64,000 nucleotides of DNA, from assembly GCF_004795855.1 (NCBI RefSeq), contig NZ_CP039252.1, forward strand, positions 310,001-374,000, read 5' to 3'. This DNA comes from Hydrogenophaga sp. PAMC20947 (lineage in GTDB: Bacteria; Pseudomonadota; Gammaproteobacteria; Burkholderiales; Burkholderiaceae_C). Under the pieces are notes generated by a model. It was not told the DNA's origin, did not search any database, and worked only from the letters and a program-made list of their open reading frames with translations. Positions 17,206 through 25,818 of the stretch are shown piece by piece (position 1 is the first letter of the stretch; every line of letters begins with the position of its first letter). The translations under genes were made by a program, and so were the position numbers.

Positions 17206-19233
17206 TCAGGCTTGGGCCGGGGCGCTGGAGGCTTTCAGGCGCCAGAAGTGCCAGGCGACAAATGCGGCCACGGCGGCGAGGCCGATCTCATCGGTCATGG
17301 GGAGTGCGACCACCAGGAAGCTGGCCGCCACGAAGGCGACGATGCGCTCGACCACGTTCAGCGGCCCCTTGAGGTAGCCAATGGCGGCCGCGCCCCACAT
17401 GCCAATGGCCACCAGCGCCTTGAACACCACCCAGACGGTGGCCGTCCAGCCGCCGTCGCCTTGCAGCATGAGAGCCGGGCTGTAGACCGCCATGAACGGC
17501 ACGATGAAGCCTGCGATGGCCACGCGGATGGCCTGCAGGCTGATCTTCAAACCGCTTTCGCGCGCAATGGGGGCCGCGGCAAATGCCGCCAGTGCCACCG
17601 GCGGCGTGAGGTCGGCCATGATGCCAAAATAGAAGACGAACATGTGCGACACGATGAGCGGCACACCCAGCTCCAGCAGCACCGGTGCGGCCAGCGAGCT
17701 GGTGATGATGTAGTTGGGGATGGTCGGAATGCCCATGCCGAGCACCAGGCAGGTCAGCATCGTCAGCAGCAAGGCCAGGAACAGGCTCTCACGCCCGATG
17801 GCGATGATGTGTCCACCGAGTTCGGCCGCCACACCGGTGAGGTTGATCACGCCGATGATCACGCCGACCAGGGCACAGGCGATCGCCACGGGCAGGGCAT
17901 GGCGGGCGCCTTCAACCAGGGCCTTGACCGCGAGCGCGCGGGCATCGCCGCCGGTGCGCCGGATGAAGGTGATGGCCACCAGCACGGCTGCGATCACGAA
18001 GAACGTGCCGACGCCGAACTCGAAGAAGCCGGCACTGGCCAACCCGAGCAGAACCCAGAACAGGCTTCGCAGGGCCACACCTTTGACGCCCGTCATCACG
18101 GCTGCACCGAAAATCAGGATCACGGTGAGGCCCAGGCCCACAGTGCCCGAGAACAACGGGGTGTACCCAGAAAACAGCAGGCCGACCAAGCCAGCCAGGG
18201 GCAGCAGCAGGTGCCAGCGCTCGCGCACCGCGGTCCAGGGGTTGGGGCATTCTTCCTTGGGCAAGCCGATCAGATTTTTGCGGCCAGCTTCGAGGTGCAC
18301 CATCCAGAAGGCCGTGGCGAAGTAGAGGATGGCGGGGATCAGCGCCGCCTTGACGATATCCAGATAGGGTACGTTGATGGTCTCGGCCATGATGAAGGCC
18401 ACGGCCCCCATGACGGGCGGCATGATTTGGCCGCCCATGCTGGACGTGGCTTCAACGCCGCCAGCGAAGCTGGAGCTGTAACCGAACCGCTTCATCAGCG
18501 GGATGGTGAACTGGCCGGTGGTGACCACGTTGGCCACGCCCGAGCCGTTGATGGTGCCCATCAGGCCCGATGAAATCACCGACACCTTGGCAGGACCGCC
18601 GCGTGTGTGGCCGACCGTGCCCATGGCGAAATCGTTGAAGAGGTTGATCATGCCGGCTTGTTCAAGGAACGCGCCAAACAGGATGAACAGGAAGATGTAT
18701 GTGGACGACACGTAGGTGGGTGTGCCGTAGATGCCTTCGGTGCCAAAGGCGAGGGCGCTGACGATCTGATCAACGCCAAATCCGCGATGCGCCAACATGC
18801 CCGGCAGGTATTGGCCAAACAGGCCGTACGCCAGAAAGATGCCGCAGATAAAAGGCAAGCCCCATCCCATGGCGCGGCGGGCGGCCTCAAAGACCAATGC
18901 GATGGTGATGACACCGATGACCCAGTCGGCCGCGATCAGCTCACCGGCTCGAAGTGTGAGGTCGGCTTCAAAGATCCAGTGGTAGAAGCCGAAAGCAAAA
19001 CCCGTGAGCCCGAGGACCCAACCCAGACCCCGCCAAAAGATATTGCGCCCGCCCATGGGGGGGTAGAGCGCGAAGATCATCAGCAGGACGAAGCCGACGT
19101 GCACGGCGCGAACCACCTGGCTGGAGATGGGGCTGAAAGCCGCGGTGACCAGCTGAAAGCTGGAAAAGGCGATGGCGATCCAGAACAGGGCGCCCGTCAA
19201 GCCGGAAGGGGTTGTCTCTTTGTCGTTGTGCAT
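17206..19233 (-). CDS. TAXI-type TRAP transporter fused permease (4TM/12TM)
   Basis: 675 residues from ATG 19233, with many TM helices and the length of the fused small plus large TRAP subunits. The large-subunit motif GMGIPTIPNYIITSSLAAP and the MPPVMGAVAFIMAE segment are typical. TRAP permeases use sodium or proton gradients and take substrate from a periplasmic receptor, here the product of the next gene upstream. The substrate class (organic acid or amino acid) is unknown. Confidence 0.9.
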   Translation of the reverse strand: MHNDKETTPSGLTGALFWIAIAFSSFQLVTAAFSPISSQVVRAVHVGFVLLMIFALYPPMGGRNIFWRGLGWVLGLTGFAFGFYHWIFEADLTLRAGELIAADWVIGVITIALVFEAARRAMGWGLPFICGIFLAYGLFGQYLPGMLAHRGFGVDQIVSALAFGTEGIYGTPTYVSSTYIFLFILFGAFLEQAGMINLFNDFAMGTVGHTRGGPAKVSVISSGLMGTINGSGVANVVTTGQFTIPLMKRFGYSSSFAGGVEATSSMGGQIMPPVMGAVAFIMAETINVPYLDIVKAALIPAILYFATAFWMVHLEAGRKNLIGLPKEECPNPWTAVRERWHLLLPLAGLVGLLFSGYTPLFSGTVGLGLTVILIFGAAVMTGVKGVALRSLFWVLLGLASAGFFEFGVGTFFVIAAVLVAITFIRRTGGDARALAVKALVEGARHALPVAIACALVGVIIGVINLTGVAAELGGHIIAIGRESLFLALLLTMLTCLVLGMGIPTIPNYIITSSLAAPVLLELGVPLIVSHMFVFYFGIMADLTPPVALAAFAAAPIARESGLKISLQAIRVAIAGFIVPFMAVYSPALMLQGDGGWTATVWVVFKALVAIGMWGAAAIGYLKGPLNVVERIVAFVAASFLVVALPMTDEIGLAAVAAFVAWHFWRLKASSAPAQA

Positions 19234-19287
19234 GGCTGTCTCGGTAATACAGAGGTGACCGGTTTTGTGCCCGGTGGAGCTCAGAAA

Positions 19288-19328
19288 GTCCGCGCCTGCC
19301 AGGGCCAAAGGGCAGGCAAGGCGCGGAC
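19288..19328 (-). terminator. Strong hairpin between TAXI receptor and permease
   Basis: GTCCGCGCC (19288-19296) pairs with GGCGCGGAC (19320-19328), and TGCC/GGCA extends the stem past a 5-nt bulge. Set between receptor stop and permease start, it would lower permease output or protect receptor mRNA, a common arrangement in binding-protein systems. Confidence 0.55.
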
Positions 19329-19353
19329 CAGTTTGCCAGTATCAGGCCGGTTC

Positions 19354-20313
19354 TTACTTCAGCAGGCCGATTTCTTTGTAGTATTTCGCGGCACCAGGGT
19401 GCAGCGGCACCGGCATGCCCTTGATGGCATTCTCGCGCTTGATGGCCTTGGCGGCGTTGTGCGCAGCGTACAGCGTGTCGATGTTTTCGTACATCTGCTT
19501 GGCCATCTGGTAAGCGATTTCATCGGACACACCGGAGTGGGTCACGAGGAAGTTGGGGATGGCGGCGGTGGCCACATCGGCGGTCTGGCCGGTGTAGGTG
19601 TTGGCGGGAATCACCGACACCTGGTAGGCCTCGTCACCGATCTTGGCGATGATATCGGCGGGCACCGGAATCACGACGATCTGCACCGAGGTGGCCAGAT
19701 CGCGGATGGAGGACACGCCCAGACCGGCGGACTGCAATGTGGCGTCGAGCTGGCGGTTCTTCATCAGCTCAACCGACTCGCCGAAGGGCAGGTACTCGAC
19801 CTTGGACAGATCGGAGTAAGCAAGGCCGGCGGCCTTGAAGATGGCGCGCGCGTTGAGCTCGGTGCCCGACTTGGCTGCGCCCACCGAGATGCGTTTGCCT
19901 TTCAGATCGGCCAAGGTCTTGATGCCCGAGTCGGCATTGGCGACGATCTGGATGTAGTTGTTGTAGGTGCCCGAGAGGCCGCGCAGCTTGTCGAGCTTCT
20001 TGGGAAAGCCGGCCTCCGGCTCACCCTTCCAGGCGTTGGAGACGGCATCGCCCAGGGCAATGGCGAGCTCCCCGCGACCGGCTTGCAGCAGGTTGAGGTT
20101 CTCGGCCGAGGCCTTGGTCACTTGCGCGGTGGCGCGCACGTTGGGAATGGTCTTGGCGTAGATCTGGGACAGTGCGACACCCATGGGGTAGTACACGCCG
20201 CTCTGGCCGCCGGTGAGCACGTTGATGAATTGCTGTTGCTGGGCCACGGCGGTGCCGGTGGCGAGCGCTGCGCCCAGGCTGAGTGTCAGGCCAATCTTGT
20301 GAATCAATCGCAT
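19354..20313 (-). CDS. TAXI-family TRAP solute receptor, copy 1
   Basis: 319 residues with a signal peptide cleaved near AVAQQQ (residue 24). The TAXI family core is evident: GGQSGVYYPMG near the N-terminus, then KGKRISVGAAKSGTE. It captures the substrate in the periplasm and hands it to the permease encoded next. Start at 20313 is supported by AGGAG. It differs from the second copy at only four residues: Pro99, Ile158, Leu164 and Ile315 here. Transcription from a sigma-54 promoter 64 bp upstream is strongly indicated. Confidence 0.93.
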   Translation of the reverse strand: MRLIHKIGLTLSLGAALATGTAVAQQQQFINVLTGGQSGVYYPMGVALSQIYAKTIPNVRATAQVTKASAENLNLLQAGRGELAIALGDAVSNAWKGEPEAGFPKKLDKLRGLSGTYNNYIQIVANADSGIKTLADLKGKRISVGAAKSGTELNARAIFKAAGLAYSDLSKVEYLPFGESVELMKNRQLDATLQSAGLGVSSIRDLATSVQIVVIPVPADIIAKIGDEAYQVSVIPANTYTGQTADVATAAIPNFLVTHSGVSDEIAYQMAKQMYENIDTLYAAHNAAKAIKRENAIKGMPVPLHPGAAKYYKEIGLLK

Positions 20314-20376
20314 GGTTTTGTCTCCTGTCTTGGAAAGGGTTGCACCACACCCGATCGTGTGTGGCGCATGGAGGGT

Positions 20377-20392
20377 TGCAACATGTGTGCCA
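20377..20392 (-). promoter_or_regulatory. Sigma-54 promoter of TAXI receptor copy 1
   Basis: On the minus strand the sequence is TGGCAC-acatg-TTGCA, an exact -24/-12 consensus with correct spacing, placed between the DctD-like regulator gene and the receptor start. Confidence 0.85.
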
Positions 20393-20444
20393 CCGACGCT
20401 GATGGCGCAGGGCCTTGATTCTGATGGGGCTTCAGCCCGAGTTT

Positions 20445-20462
20445 TGTGCGGATTTCCGCACA
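20445..20462. promoter_or_regulatory. Upstream activator site 1 for the DctD-like regulator
   Basis: TGTGCGGATTTCCGCACA is a perfect 8-bp dyad around two bases, about 60 bp upstream of the sigma-54 promoter. Its position and pairing with the second site mark it as an enhancer-binding site; assignment to the adjacent regulator is inferred. Confidence 0.75.
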
Positions 20463-20475
20463 TGCATCCTGGGTC

Positions 20476-20493
20476 TGTGTGGATGTTCGCACA
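20476..20493. promoter_or_regulatory. Upstream activator site 2 for the DctD-like regulator
   Basis: TGTGTGGATGTTCGCACA matches site 1 at 15 of 18 bases. The two centres are 31 bp apart, close to three helical turns, which suits cooperative binding of an NtrC-family protein. Confidence 0.7.
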
Positions 20494-20515
20494 CGACACC
20501 ACCTGGCGCCCGGCA

Positions 20516-21844
20516 TTAGCGAAAGCGCGCCGGATCGATGTCGTGGCGCGCCAGCTTGTCGTAGAGCGTCTTGCGGGGTATTTTCAACTGGTCCGAGGCT
20601 TGGCTTACCTGCCCGTGGCAAGCTGCCAGCGTGTGTGTGAGCAGCTGCTTCTCAAAATCATCGACCTGTTGTGCGAGTGAGGGGGCCATGCCGGTGGCGC
20701 CGCTTGGGGCCAGTTGATCCGATTCGAGTCCCAGGCAGAGGCGGTCGGCCAGGTTCTTCAACTCACGCACATTGCCCGGCCAATCGTGCGCCATCCATTG
20801 GGCCATTTGCCGGTTTGACCAGCTGGGCGACTCGGTGCCGTAGCGCTCAGCAGAGAGGTGCAGACAATGCGCCAGCAAGTGGGGGATATCGTCGCGCCGC
20901 TCGCGCAAGGCCGGCAGTTCGATGCAGGCCACGTGCAAGCGGTAGAAAAGGTCGGCGCGAAATGAGCCGGCATGGGCGAGCGCCTTGAGATCGTCCTTGG
21001 CCGCCGCAATAAAGCGGCAGTCGATGCGCGTGGTTTGATTGCCGCCCAGCCGCTCGAACGATCTTTCCTGGAGCACGCGCAGCAGCTTGACCTGCTGGGC
21101 CATGGGCAAGCTTTCAATCTCATCCAGAAACACGGTACCGCCGTGGGCGTATTCCAGCTTGCCGATGCGCTTGCGCGTAGCGCCCGTGAAGGCACCGATC
21201 TCGTGACCAAACATCTCGCTCTCGAAAATGGCCTCGGGCAAAGCGCCGCAGTTGATGGCAACAAAGGGCCCCCCGCGTCCAGAGGCATCGTGCACGGCAC
21301 GGGCGACCACTTCTTTGCCGGTGCCGGTCTCACCCCGGATCAGCAGATCCACCTGGGTGGTGGCCAGTGCCGCTATGCGGCGGCGCGCTTCCACCATGCC
21401 CGGTGTCTGGCCCACCAGCCCAAAATCTTGTTGAGGGGCCACCAGCGCCTTCAAGCGTCGGTTGTCTTGAACCAGGCGGCGTTTTTCCAGAGCCCGGCGA
21501 ATGACCTCGACCAGGCGCTCCGAGGAAAACGGCTTCTCCAGGAAATCGTAGGCGCCCAGGCGCATGGCTTCCACAGCCATGCGGATGTCACCGTGGCCCG
21601 TCATGAGAATCACCGGGACCTCGGCGTCCAGCGTCTGCATGCGCCTGAGCACCTCAAAGCCGTCTTCGTCGGGCAGGCGCACATCGCTCAGCACAACGGA
21701 TGGACAGGCCCGTGCAACTTGTTGCAGGGCCGCCTCGACGTTGGTGGCCTGTATGACGGCGATGTCCGCCAGTTGCAAGGCTTGTTGCGCCCCGAGCATG
21801 ACGAGAGGGTCGTCTTCAATCAACAGGACGTTCATGGGGTTCAT
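20516..21844 (-). CDS. DctD-like sigma-54-dependent response regulator
   Basis: 442 residues. Receiver domain (phosphoacceptor Asp54 in SDVRLP), AAA+ domain with Walker A GETGTGKE (171-178), the sigma-54 contact loop GAFTGA (217-222) and Walker B FLDEIE, then a Fis-type HTH at the C-terminus. It activates sigma-54 RNA polymerase after phosphorylation. The ATG overlaps the kinase stop (ATGA), so the pair is translationally coupled. The target is very probably the promoter just downstream, at 20377-20392. Confidence 0.92.
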   Translation of the reverse strand: MNPMNVLLIEDDPLVMLGAQQALQLADIAVIQATNVEAALQQVARACPSVVLSDVRLPDEDGFEVLRRMQTLDAEVPVILMTGHGDIRMAVEAMRLGAYDFLEKPFSSERLVEVIRRALEKRRLVQDNRRLKALVAPQQDFGLVGQTPGMVEARRRIAALATTQVDLLIRGETGTGKEVVARAVHDASGRGGPFVAINCGALPEAIFESEMFGHEIGAFTGATRKRIGKLEYAHGGTVFLDEIESLPMAQQVKLLRVLQERSFERLGGNQTTRIDCRFIAAAKDDLKALAHAGSFRADLFYRLHVACIELPALRERRDDIPHLLAHCLHLSAERYGTESPSWSNRQMAQWMAHDWPGNVRELKNLADRLCLGLESDQLAPSGATGMAPSLAQQVDDFEKQLLTHTLAACHGQVSQASDQLKIPRKTLYDKLARHDIDPARFR

Positions 21845-23619
21845 GGCGATGTGCGTGCGAGCTTCAGTTCGAAGCGTGCACCGGGGTAGGCGTTTTCAGC
21901 GCGAATGGTGCCGCCCATTTCGAGCACGATGGCGTGGGAAAGTGAGAGGCCCAGACCGAGACCTTTGCCGCTGGGTTTGGTGGTGAAGAAGGGTTCAAAC
22001 AGGTGGTTCAAAACGTCTTCGCTGAGCCCGGGACCGTGATCACGGATGGTGATGGCGACGAGGGATTCGGTTGCCGAGAAACCAATCTCGATCAACCGTT
22101 CAGGCAGGTGTTCCATGGCGTCAATGCCATTGCGCAGCAGATTGACCATGACCTGCTCCAGGCGGATGGTGTCACCCCATACGCAGAGCCCGGTGGCCTG
22201 CACTTCGATGCGCGTGCCTGTTGCCTTGCGCAGGGGTTCGATCAGCATGAGTGAACTGGCCATGACCTGCTGAAGCGGCACTGAACCCAGGCGGCCGGGC
22301 TCCTTGCGAGCGAAAGCTTTGAGCTCGCCGATGATGCTGCCCATGCGGGAGCAAAGCTCTCCGATCAGTCGCAGGTTGCTGCTGGCGTTGCGGGTGTCGT
22401 CGCGGGCGAGAAAGACCGATGCATTGCCCGCGAGCGTGTGCAGGGCGGCGAGAGGTTGGGAAATCTCATGGCTGATGCTGGCGGCCATCTGGCCCAGCAC
22501 GGCGAGTTTGCCTGTTTGCACCGCCACATCGTTCGCGGCTGTCAGGTCAGCGGTGCGCTCGGCGATGCGCTGGTCGAGTTCACGGACCATTTGCGCCAAT
22601 TGGCGCTGGGACGTCCGGCGTTCGAGCTGTCTGCGCCGATGTTGCCAGACCAGGGCGAAACCCAGTATCACCAGCGCGAGGCTCAGGCCGGCGATCTCTG
22701 CCGCCTGCAGGGCTTGGCGCCTGGGGGCGGCGGGGTCGGAGAAATGCAGCATCTCCCATCCCAGCTTGCCCATCGCCTGCGTTTGAACCAGCACTTTGCG
22801 GCCGTCTTCGAGGGTCAGTCGGGGCGTGGCGTCGTGGGTGAGGGACGTTTCGGTGCGCGTCAAGGCGCGAGGATCGATGTCGCCGTATTGCCGGGTGCGT
22901 TGCAGCTGCTGCAGCGCAGGCGGCGGCAAGGGGCGCAGGCTGCGGTAGCGCCACGACGGCTCGGTGGTGAGAAAAATGACGCCCAGGGTATCGGCGATGG
23001 CGATCTGTTGACCCGCTTCGCGCCACTTGCTTTCGAATGCCGTGAGGTCGATTTTGATGGTCACGACTCCCACGATGCGCCCTTCGGCGTACAAGGGCGC
23101 TGCAACGAACGCACCCGGTTCCCCGGTGGTGACGCCGACACCATAAAAGAAGCCGGTTTGCCCCCGGATGGCGGATTGGAAATAAGGCCTGAAACGGTAA
23201 TTTTGGCCGACGAAACTGGGGATGGATGCCCAATTGCTGGCGGCCAGCGTATGCCCCTGGGGATCGATCACATAGATCGCCGCCACGTCGCTGCGCTGCT
23301 GCGCAAACGCCAGGTACTGGTTGGCCTGGCGGGTGAGCGCAACGTCCTGCGGTGACTGCAGCAGTGCAGACAGGCTGCGCTCAGCGCCCACCAGGTAGGG
23401 CAGGTGCTCGAATTTCTCCACCGAACCGAGCAGGTCGCGCACCTGGAGCTGAAGGGTGGCGTTGGCTTCTTGCGTGTTGGTGCGCAGCGCCGCCGTGTGG
23501 AACCCGGTGTACGTCCACCAGACCACGGCCAGCCACAACCCGGCAGCCAGCAAAGCACCGATCGCGATCGCACGGCGGGGCACGGGTTCTGGGGGGGTGT
23601 CGATGGTGTGGTGGATCAA
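21841..23619 (-). CDS. DctB-like sensor histidine kinase
   Basis: 592 residues: an N-terminal TM helix, a periplasmic double-Cache type sensor (about 45-290, including GQTGFFYGVGVTTGEPG), a second TM helix (about 303-323), a coiled linker, the phosphoacceptor His384 in ISHEISQPLAAL, and an HATPase domain with GxG boxes GLGLGLSLSHAIV. The sensor architecture matches DctB of C4-dicarboxylate systems. Start is TTG at 23619; no ATG precedes the first TM helix. The gene follows receptor copy 2 on the same strand across two hairpins. Confidence 0.9.
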   Translation of the reverse strand: MIHHTIDTPPEPVPRRAIAIGALLAAGLWLAVVWWTYTGFHTAALRTNTQEANATLQLQVRDLLGSVEKFEHLPYLVGAERSLSALLQSPQDVALTRQANQYLAFAQQRSDVAAIYVIDPQGHTLAASNWASIPSFVGQNYRFRPYFQSAIRGQTGFFYGVGVTTGEPGAFVAAPLYAEGRIVGVVTIKIDLTAFESKWREAGQQIAIADTLGVIFLTTEPSWRYRSLRPLPPPALQQLQRTRQYGDIDPRALTRTETSLTHDATPRLTLEDGRKVLVQTQAMGKLGWEMLHFSDPAAPRRQALQAAEIAGLSLALVILGFALVWQHRRRQLERRTSQRQLAQMVRELDQRIAERTADLTAANDVAVQTGKLAVLGQMAASISHEISQPLAALHTLAGNASVFLARDDTRNASSNLRLIGELCSRMGSIIGELKAFARKEPGRLGSVPLQQVMASSLMLIEPLRKATGTRIEVQATGLCVWGDTIRLEQVMVNLLRNGIDAMEHLPERLIEIGFSATESLVAITIRDHGPGLSEDVLNHLFEPFFTTKPSGKGLGLGLSLSHAIVLEMGGTIRAENAYPGARFELKLARTSP

Positions 23620-23641
23620 AAGAGTGTTCGGCCCAAACGTC

Positions 23642-23670
23642 AGCGGCCCCAGTCGATGACTGGGGCCGCT
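23642..23670 (-). terminator. Perfect 13-bp hairpin between receptor copy 2 and the kinase gene
   Basis: AGCGGCCCCAGTC pairs exactly with GACTGGGGCCGCT around the loop GAT. No immediate T run, but the stem is very stable and sits between stop and start of minus-strand genes. Confidence 0.65.
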
Positions 23671-23685
23671 GGAGCTTCGGTACAG

Positions 23686-23703
23686 GGGCGCCGGAAGGCG
23701 CCC
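23686..23703 (-). terminator. Second hairpin downstream of receptor copy 2
   Basis: GGGCGCC and GGCGCCC enclose the tetraloop GGAA, 19 bp past the receptor stop. Together with the next hairpin it should limit read-through into the kinase gene. Confidence 0.5.
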
Positions 23704-23721
23704 TGCGGCAGTGATGGGTTT

Positions 23722-24681
23722 TTACTTCAGCAGGCCGACTTCTTTGTAGTATTTCGCGGCACCAGGGTGCAGCGGCACCGGCATGCCTTTGATGGCATTT
23801 TCGCGTTTGATGGCCTTGGCGGCGTTGTGCGCAGCGTACAGCGTGTCGATGTTTTCGTACATCTGCTTGGCCATCTGGTAAGCGATTTCATCGGACACAC
23901 CGGAGTGGGTCACGAGGAAGTTGGGGATGGCGGCGGTGGCCACATCGGCGGTCTGGCCGGTGTAGGTGTTGGCGGGAATCACCGACACCTGGTAGGCCTC
24001 GTCACCGATCTTGGCGATGATATCGGCGGGCACCGGAATCACGACGATCTGCACCGAGGTGGCCAGATCGCGGATGGAGGACACGCCCAGACCGGCGGAC
24101 TGCAATGTGGCGTCGAGCTGGCGGTTCTTCATCAGCTCAACCGACTCGCCGAAGGGCAGGTACTCGACCTTGGACAGATCAGAGTAAGCAATGCCGGCGG
24201 CCTTGAAGACGGCACGGGCGTTGAGCTCGGTGCCCGACTTGGCTGCGCCCACCGAGATGCGTTTGCCTTTCAGGTCGGCCAAGGTCTTGATGCCCGAGTC
24301 GGCGTTGGCGACGATCTGGATGTAGTTGTTGTAGGTGCCCGAGAGGCCGCGCAATTTGTCGAGCTTCTTGGGGAAACCGGCTTCTTCTTCACCTTTCCAG
24401 GCGTTGGAGACGGCATCGCCCAGGGCAATGGCGAGCTCCCCGCGACCGGCTTGCAGCAGGTTGAGGTTCTCGGCCGATGCCTTGGTCACTTGCGCGGTGG
24501 CGCGCACGTTGGGAATGGTCTTGGCGTAGATCTGGGACAGTGCGACACCCATGGGGTAGTACACGCCGCTCTGGCCGCCGGTGAGCACGTTGATGAATTG
24601 CTGTTGCTGGGCCACGGCGGTGCCGGTGGCGAGCGCTGCGCCCAGGCTGAGGGTCAGGCCAATCTTGTGAATCAATCGCAT
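23722..24681 (-). CDS. TAXI-family TRAP solute receptor, copy 2
   Basis: 319 residues, identical to copy 1 except Glu99, Val158, Ile164 and Val315, with the same signal peptide and family motifs. Nucleotide identity also runs through silent positions, so the duplication or a later gene conversion is recent. ATG 24681 has AGGAG upstream. No sigma-54 site is visible before it and no second permease is near, so it must share the copy 1 permease or serve another role, such as ligand presentation to the adjacent sensor kinase (speculative). Confidence 0.92.
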   Translation of the reverse strand: MRLIHKIGLTLSLGAALATGTAVAQQQQFINVLTGGQSGVYYPMGVALSQIYAKTIPNVRATAQVTKASAENLNLLQAGRGELAIALGDAVSNAWKGEEEAGFPKKLDKLRGLSGTYNNYIQIVANADSGIKTLADLKGKRISVGAAKSGTELNARAVFKAAGIAYSDLSKVEYLPFGESVELMKNRQLDATLQSAGLGVSSIRDLATSVQIVVIPVPADIIAKIGDEAYQVSVIPANTYTGQTADVATAAIPNFLVTHSGVSDEIAYQMAKQMYENIDTLYAAHNAAKAIKRENAIKGMPVPLHPGAAKYYKEVGLLK

Positions 24682-24829
24682 CTTGTGTGTCTCCTGTCGA
24701 GAAATAGGCAAAAGGGCAGAATACAACAACTTGCCGTGGGCGTTGAGCCTGAGCCTTCATTGTTTCGGGCGGGTTTTCCCGGGGATGCCCTCAACAAATC
24801 CCTTTAGCACAGCCTCTTGCCGCCGCTTC

Positions 24830-25783
24830 ATGCCTGCCTCTTCATCCTCTGACCGCTCTGCGGTTGCCAACCCTGTGCTCTTCAGCGCCAGCCAGGCGCA
24901 GGCAGAAGCCTTCACAGATGCCCTCTGGCTGGAAGAGGGGCTATCGAGGAACACGCTGGACGCGTACCGGCGCGATCTGGTGTTGTTGGGTGACTGGCTG
25001 GCGGGCCAGGGGCTCCGGCTGTCCGAGGCGCGGGAGTCCGATCTGAACGGGTACTTTGCCGCGCGCCATGCGCAAACCCGCGCCACCACAGCGAACCGGC
25101 GCCTCACGGTGTTCAAACGCTATTTTCGCTGGGCGCTGCGCGAGCGCCAGATCGAGGTGGATCCCACCTTGCGGCTGTCGGCGGCGCGCCAGCCTATGCG
25201 GGTGCCCAAGAGCTTGAGCGAGGCGCAAGTTGAGGCTTTGCTGGCGGCGCCAGACACGACAACGCCGCTGGGGCAGCGCGATCGCGCGATGTTGGAGCTG
25301 ATGTACGCGAGCGGGTTGCGTGTGAGCGAACTGGTGACGCTGAAAACGTTTCATGTCGGGCACAACGAGCATGTGTTGCGCGTCATGGGCAAAGGCAACA
25401 AGGAGCGGCTGGTGCCTTTTGGTGAGGTAGCCGGGCAATGGCTGCGGCTCTGGCTGACCGAGGGGCGCCCCGATGTGCTGGCCGGGCGGCAAAGCGAAGA
25501 CCTGTTTGTCACGGCCCGTGGCTCCCGGGCGGGCGAGGCCATGAGCCGTGTGATGTTCTGGAGCCTGGTGAAAAAATACGCCGCGCAGGCGGGCATCACG
25601 GCGCCGCTGTCGCCACACACGTTGCGCCACGCCTTTGCCACCCATTTGCTCAACCATGGGGCGGATCTCCGGGCTGTCCAGATGCTGCTGGGGCACGCCG
25701 ACATTTCCACCACCACCATCTACACCCATGTGGCGCGAGAGCGCTTGAAAAGCATCGTTGCGTTACACCACCCCCGTGGCTGA
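24830..25783 (+). CDS. xerD: Site-specific tyrosine recombinase XerD
   Basis: About 317 residues with an N-terminal SAM-like core-binding domain and C-terminal catalytic domain. Active-site residues are all visible: Arg164 (SGLRVSEL), His263 and Arg266 (HTLRH), His289 (GHAD) and nucleophile Tyr298. The ending HHPRG is typical of XerD rather than XerC. It resolves chromosome dimers at dif together with XerC. The start is uncertain: ATG 24830 is used, ATG 24785 is in frame, and neither has a clear Shine-Dalgarno. It is transcribed divergently from receptor copy 2. Confidence 0.88.
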   Translation: MPASSSSDRSAVANPVLFSASQAQAEAFTDALWLEEGLSRNTLDAYRRDLVLLGDWLAGQGLRLSEARESDLNGYFAARHAQTRATTANRRLTVFKRYFRWALRERQIEVDPTLRLSAARQPMRVPKSLSEAQVEALLAAPDTTTPLGQRDRAMLELMYASGLRVSELVTLKTFHVGHNEHVLRVMGKGNKERLVPFGEVAGQWLRLWLTEGRPDVLAGRQSEDLFVTARGSRAGEAMSRVMFWSLVKKYAAQAGITAPLSPHTLRHAFATHLLNHGADLRAVQMLLGHADISTTTIYTHVARERLKSIVALHHPRG

Positions 25784-25818
25784 TGCCCCCCGTTGCCCTG
25801 GGTGTTGGCGTGTGGGCG

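Noticed and set aside
16603..18573. 656-residue plus-strand ORF, rich in His/Gln/Asp/Gly
   Set aside because: It is the antisense shadow of the TAXI permease and thioesterase genes; composition is an artefact of reading GC-rich code backwards.
18607..20418. 603-residue plus-strand ORF with a near-copy at 23404-24807
   Set aside because: Both are antisense frames of the two duplicated TAXI receptors, so their similarity reflects the receptor duplication.
24682..24829. Sigma-54 promoter for receptor copy 2
   Set aside because: No GG-N10-GC element with consensus flanks occurs in this gap, and the 18-bp enhancer dyads are absent.
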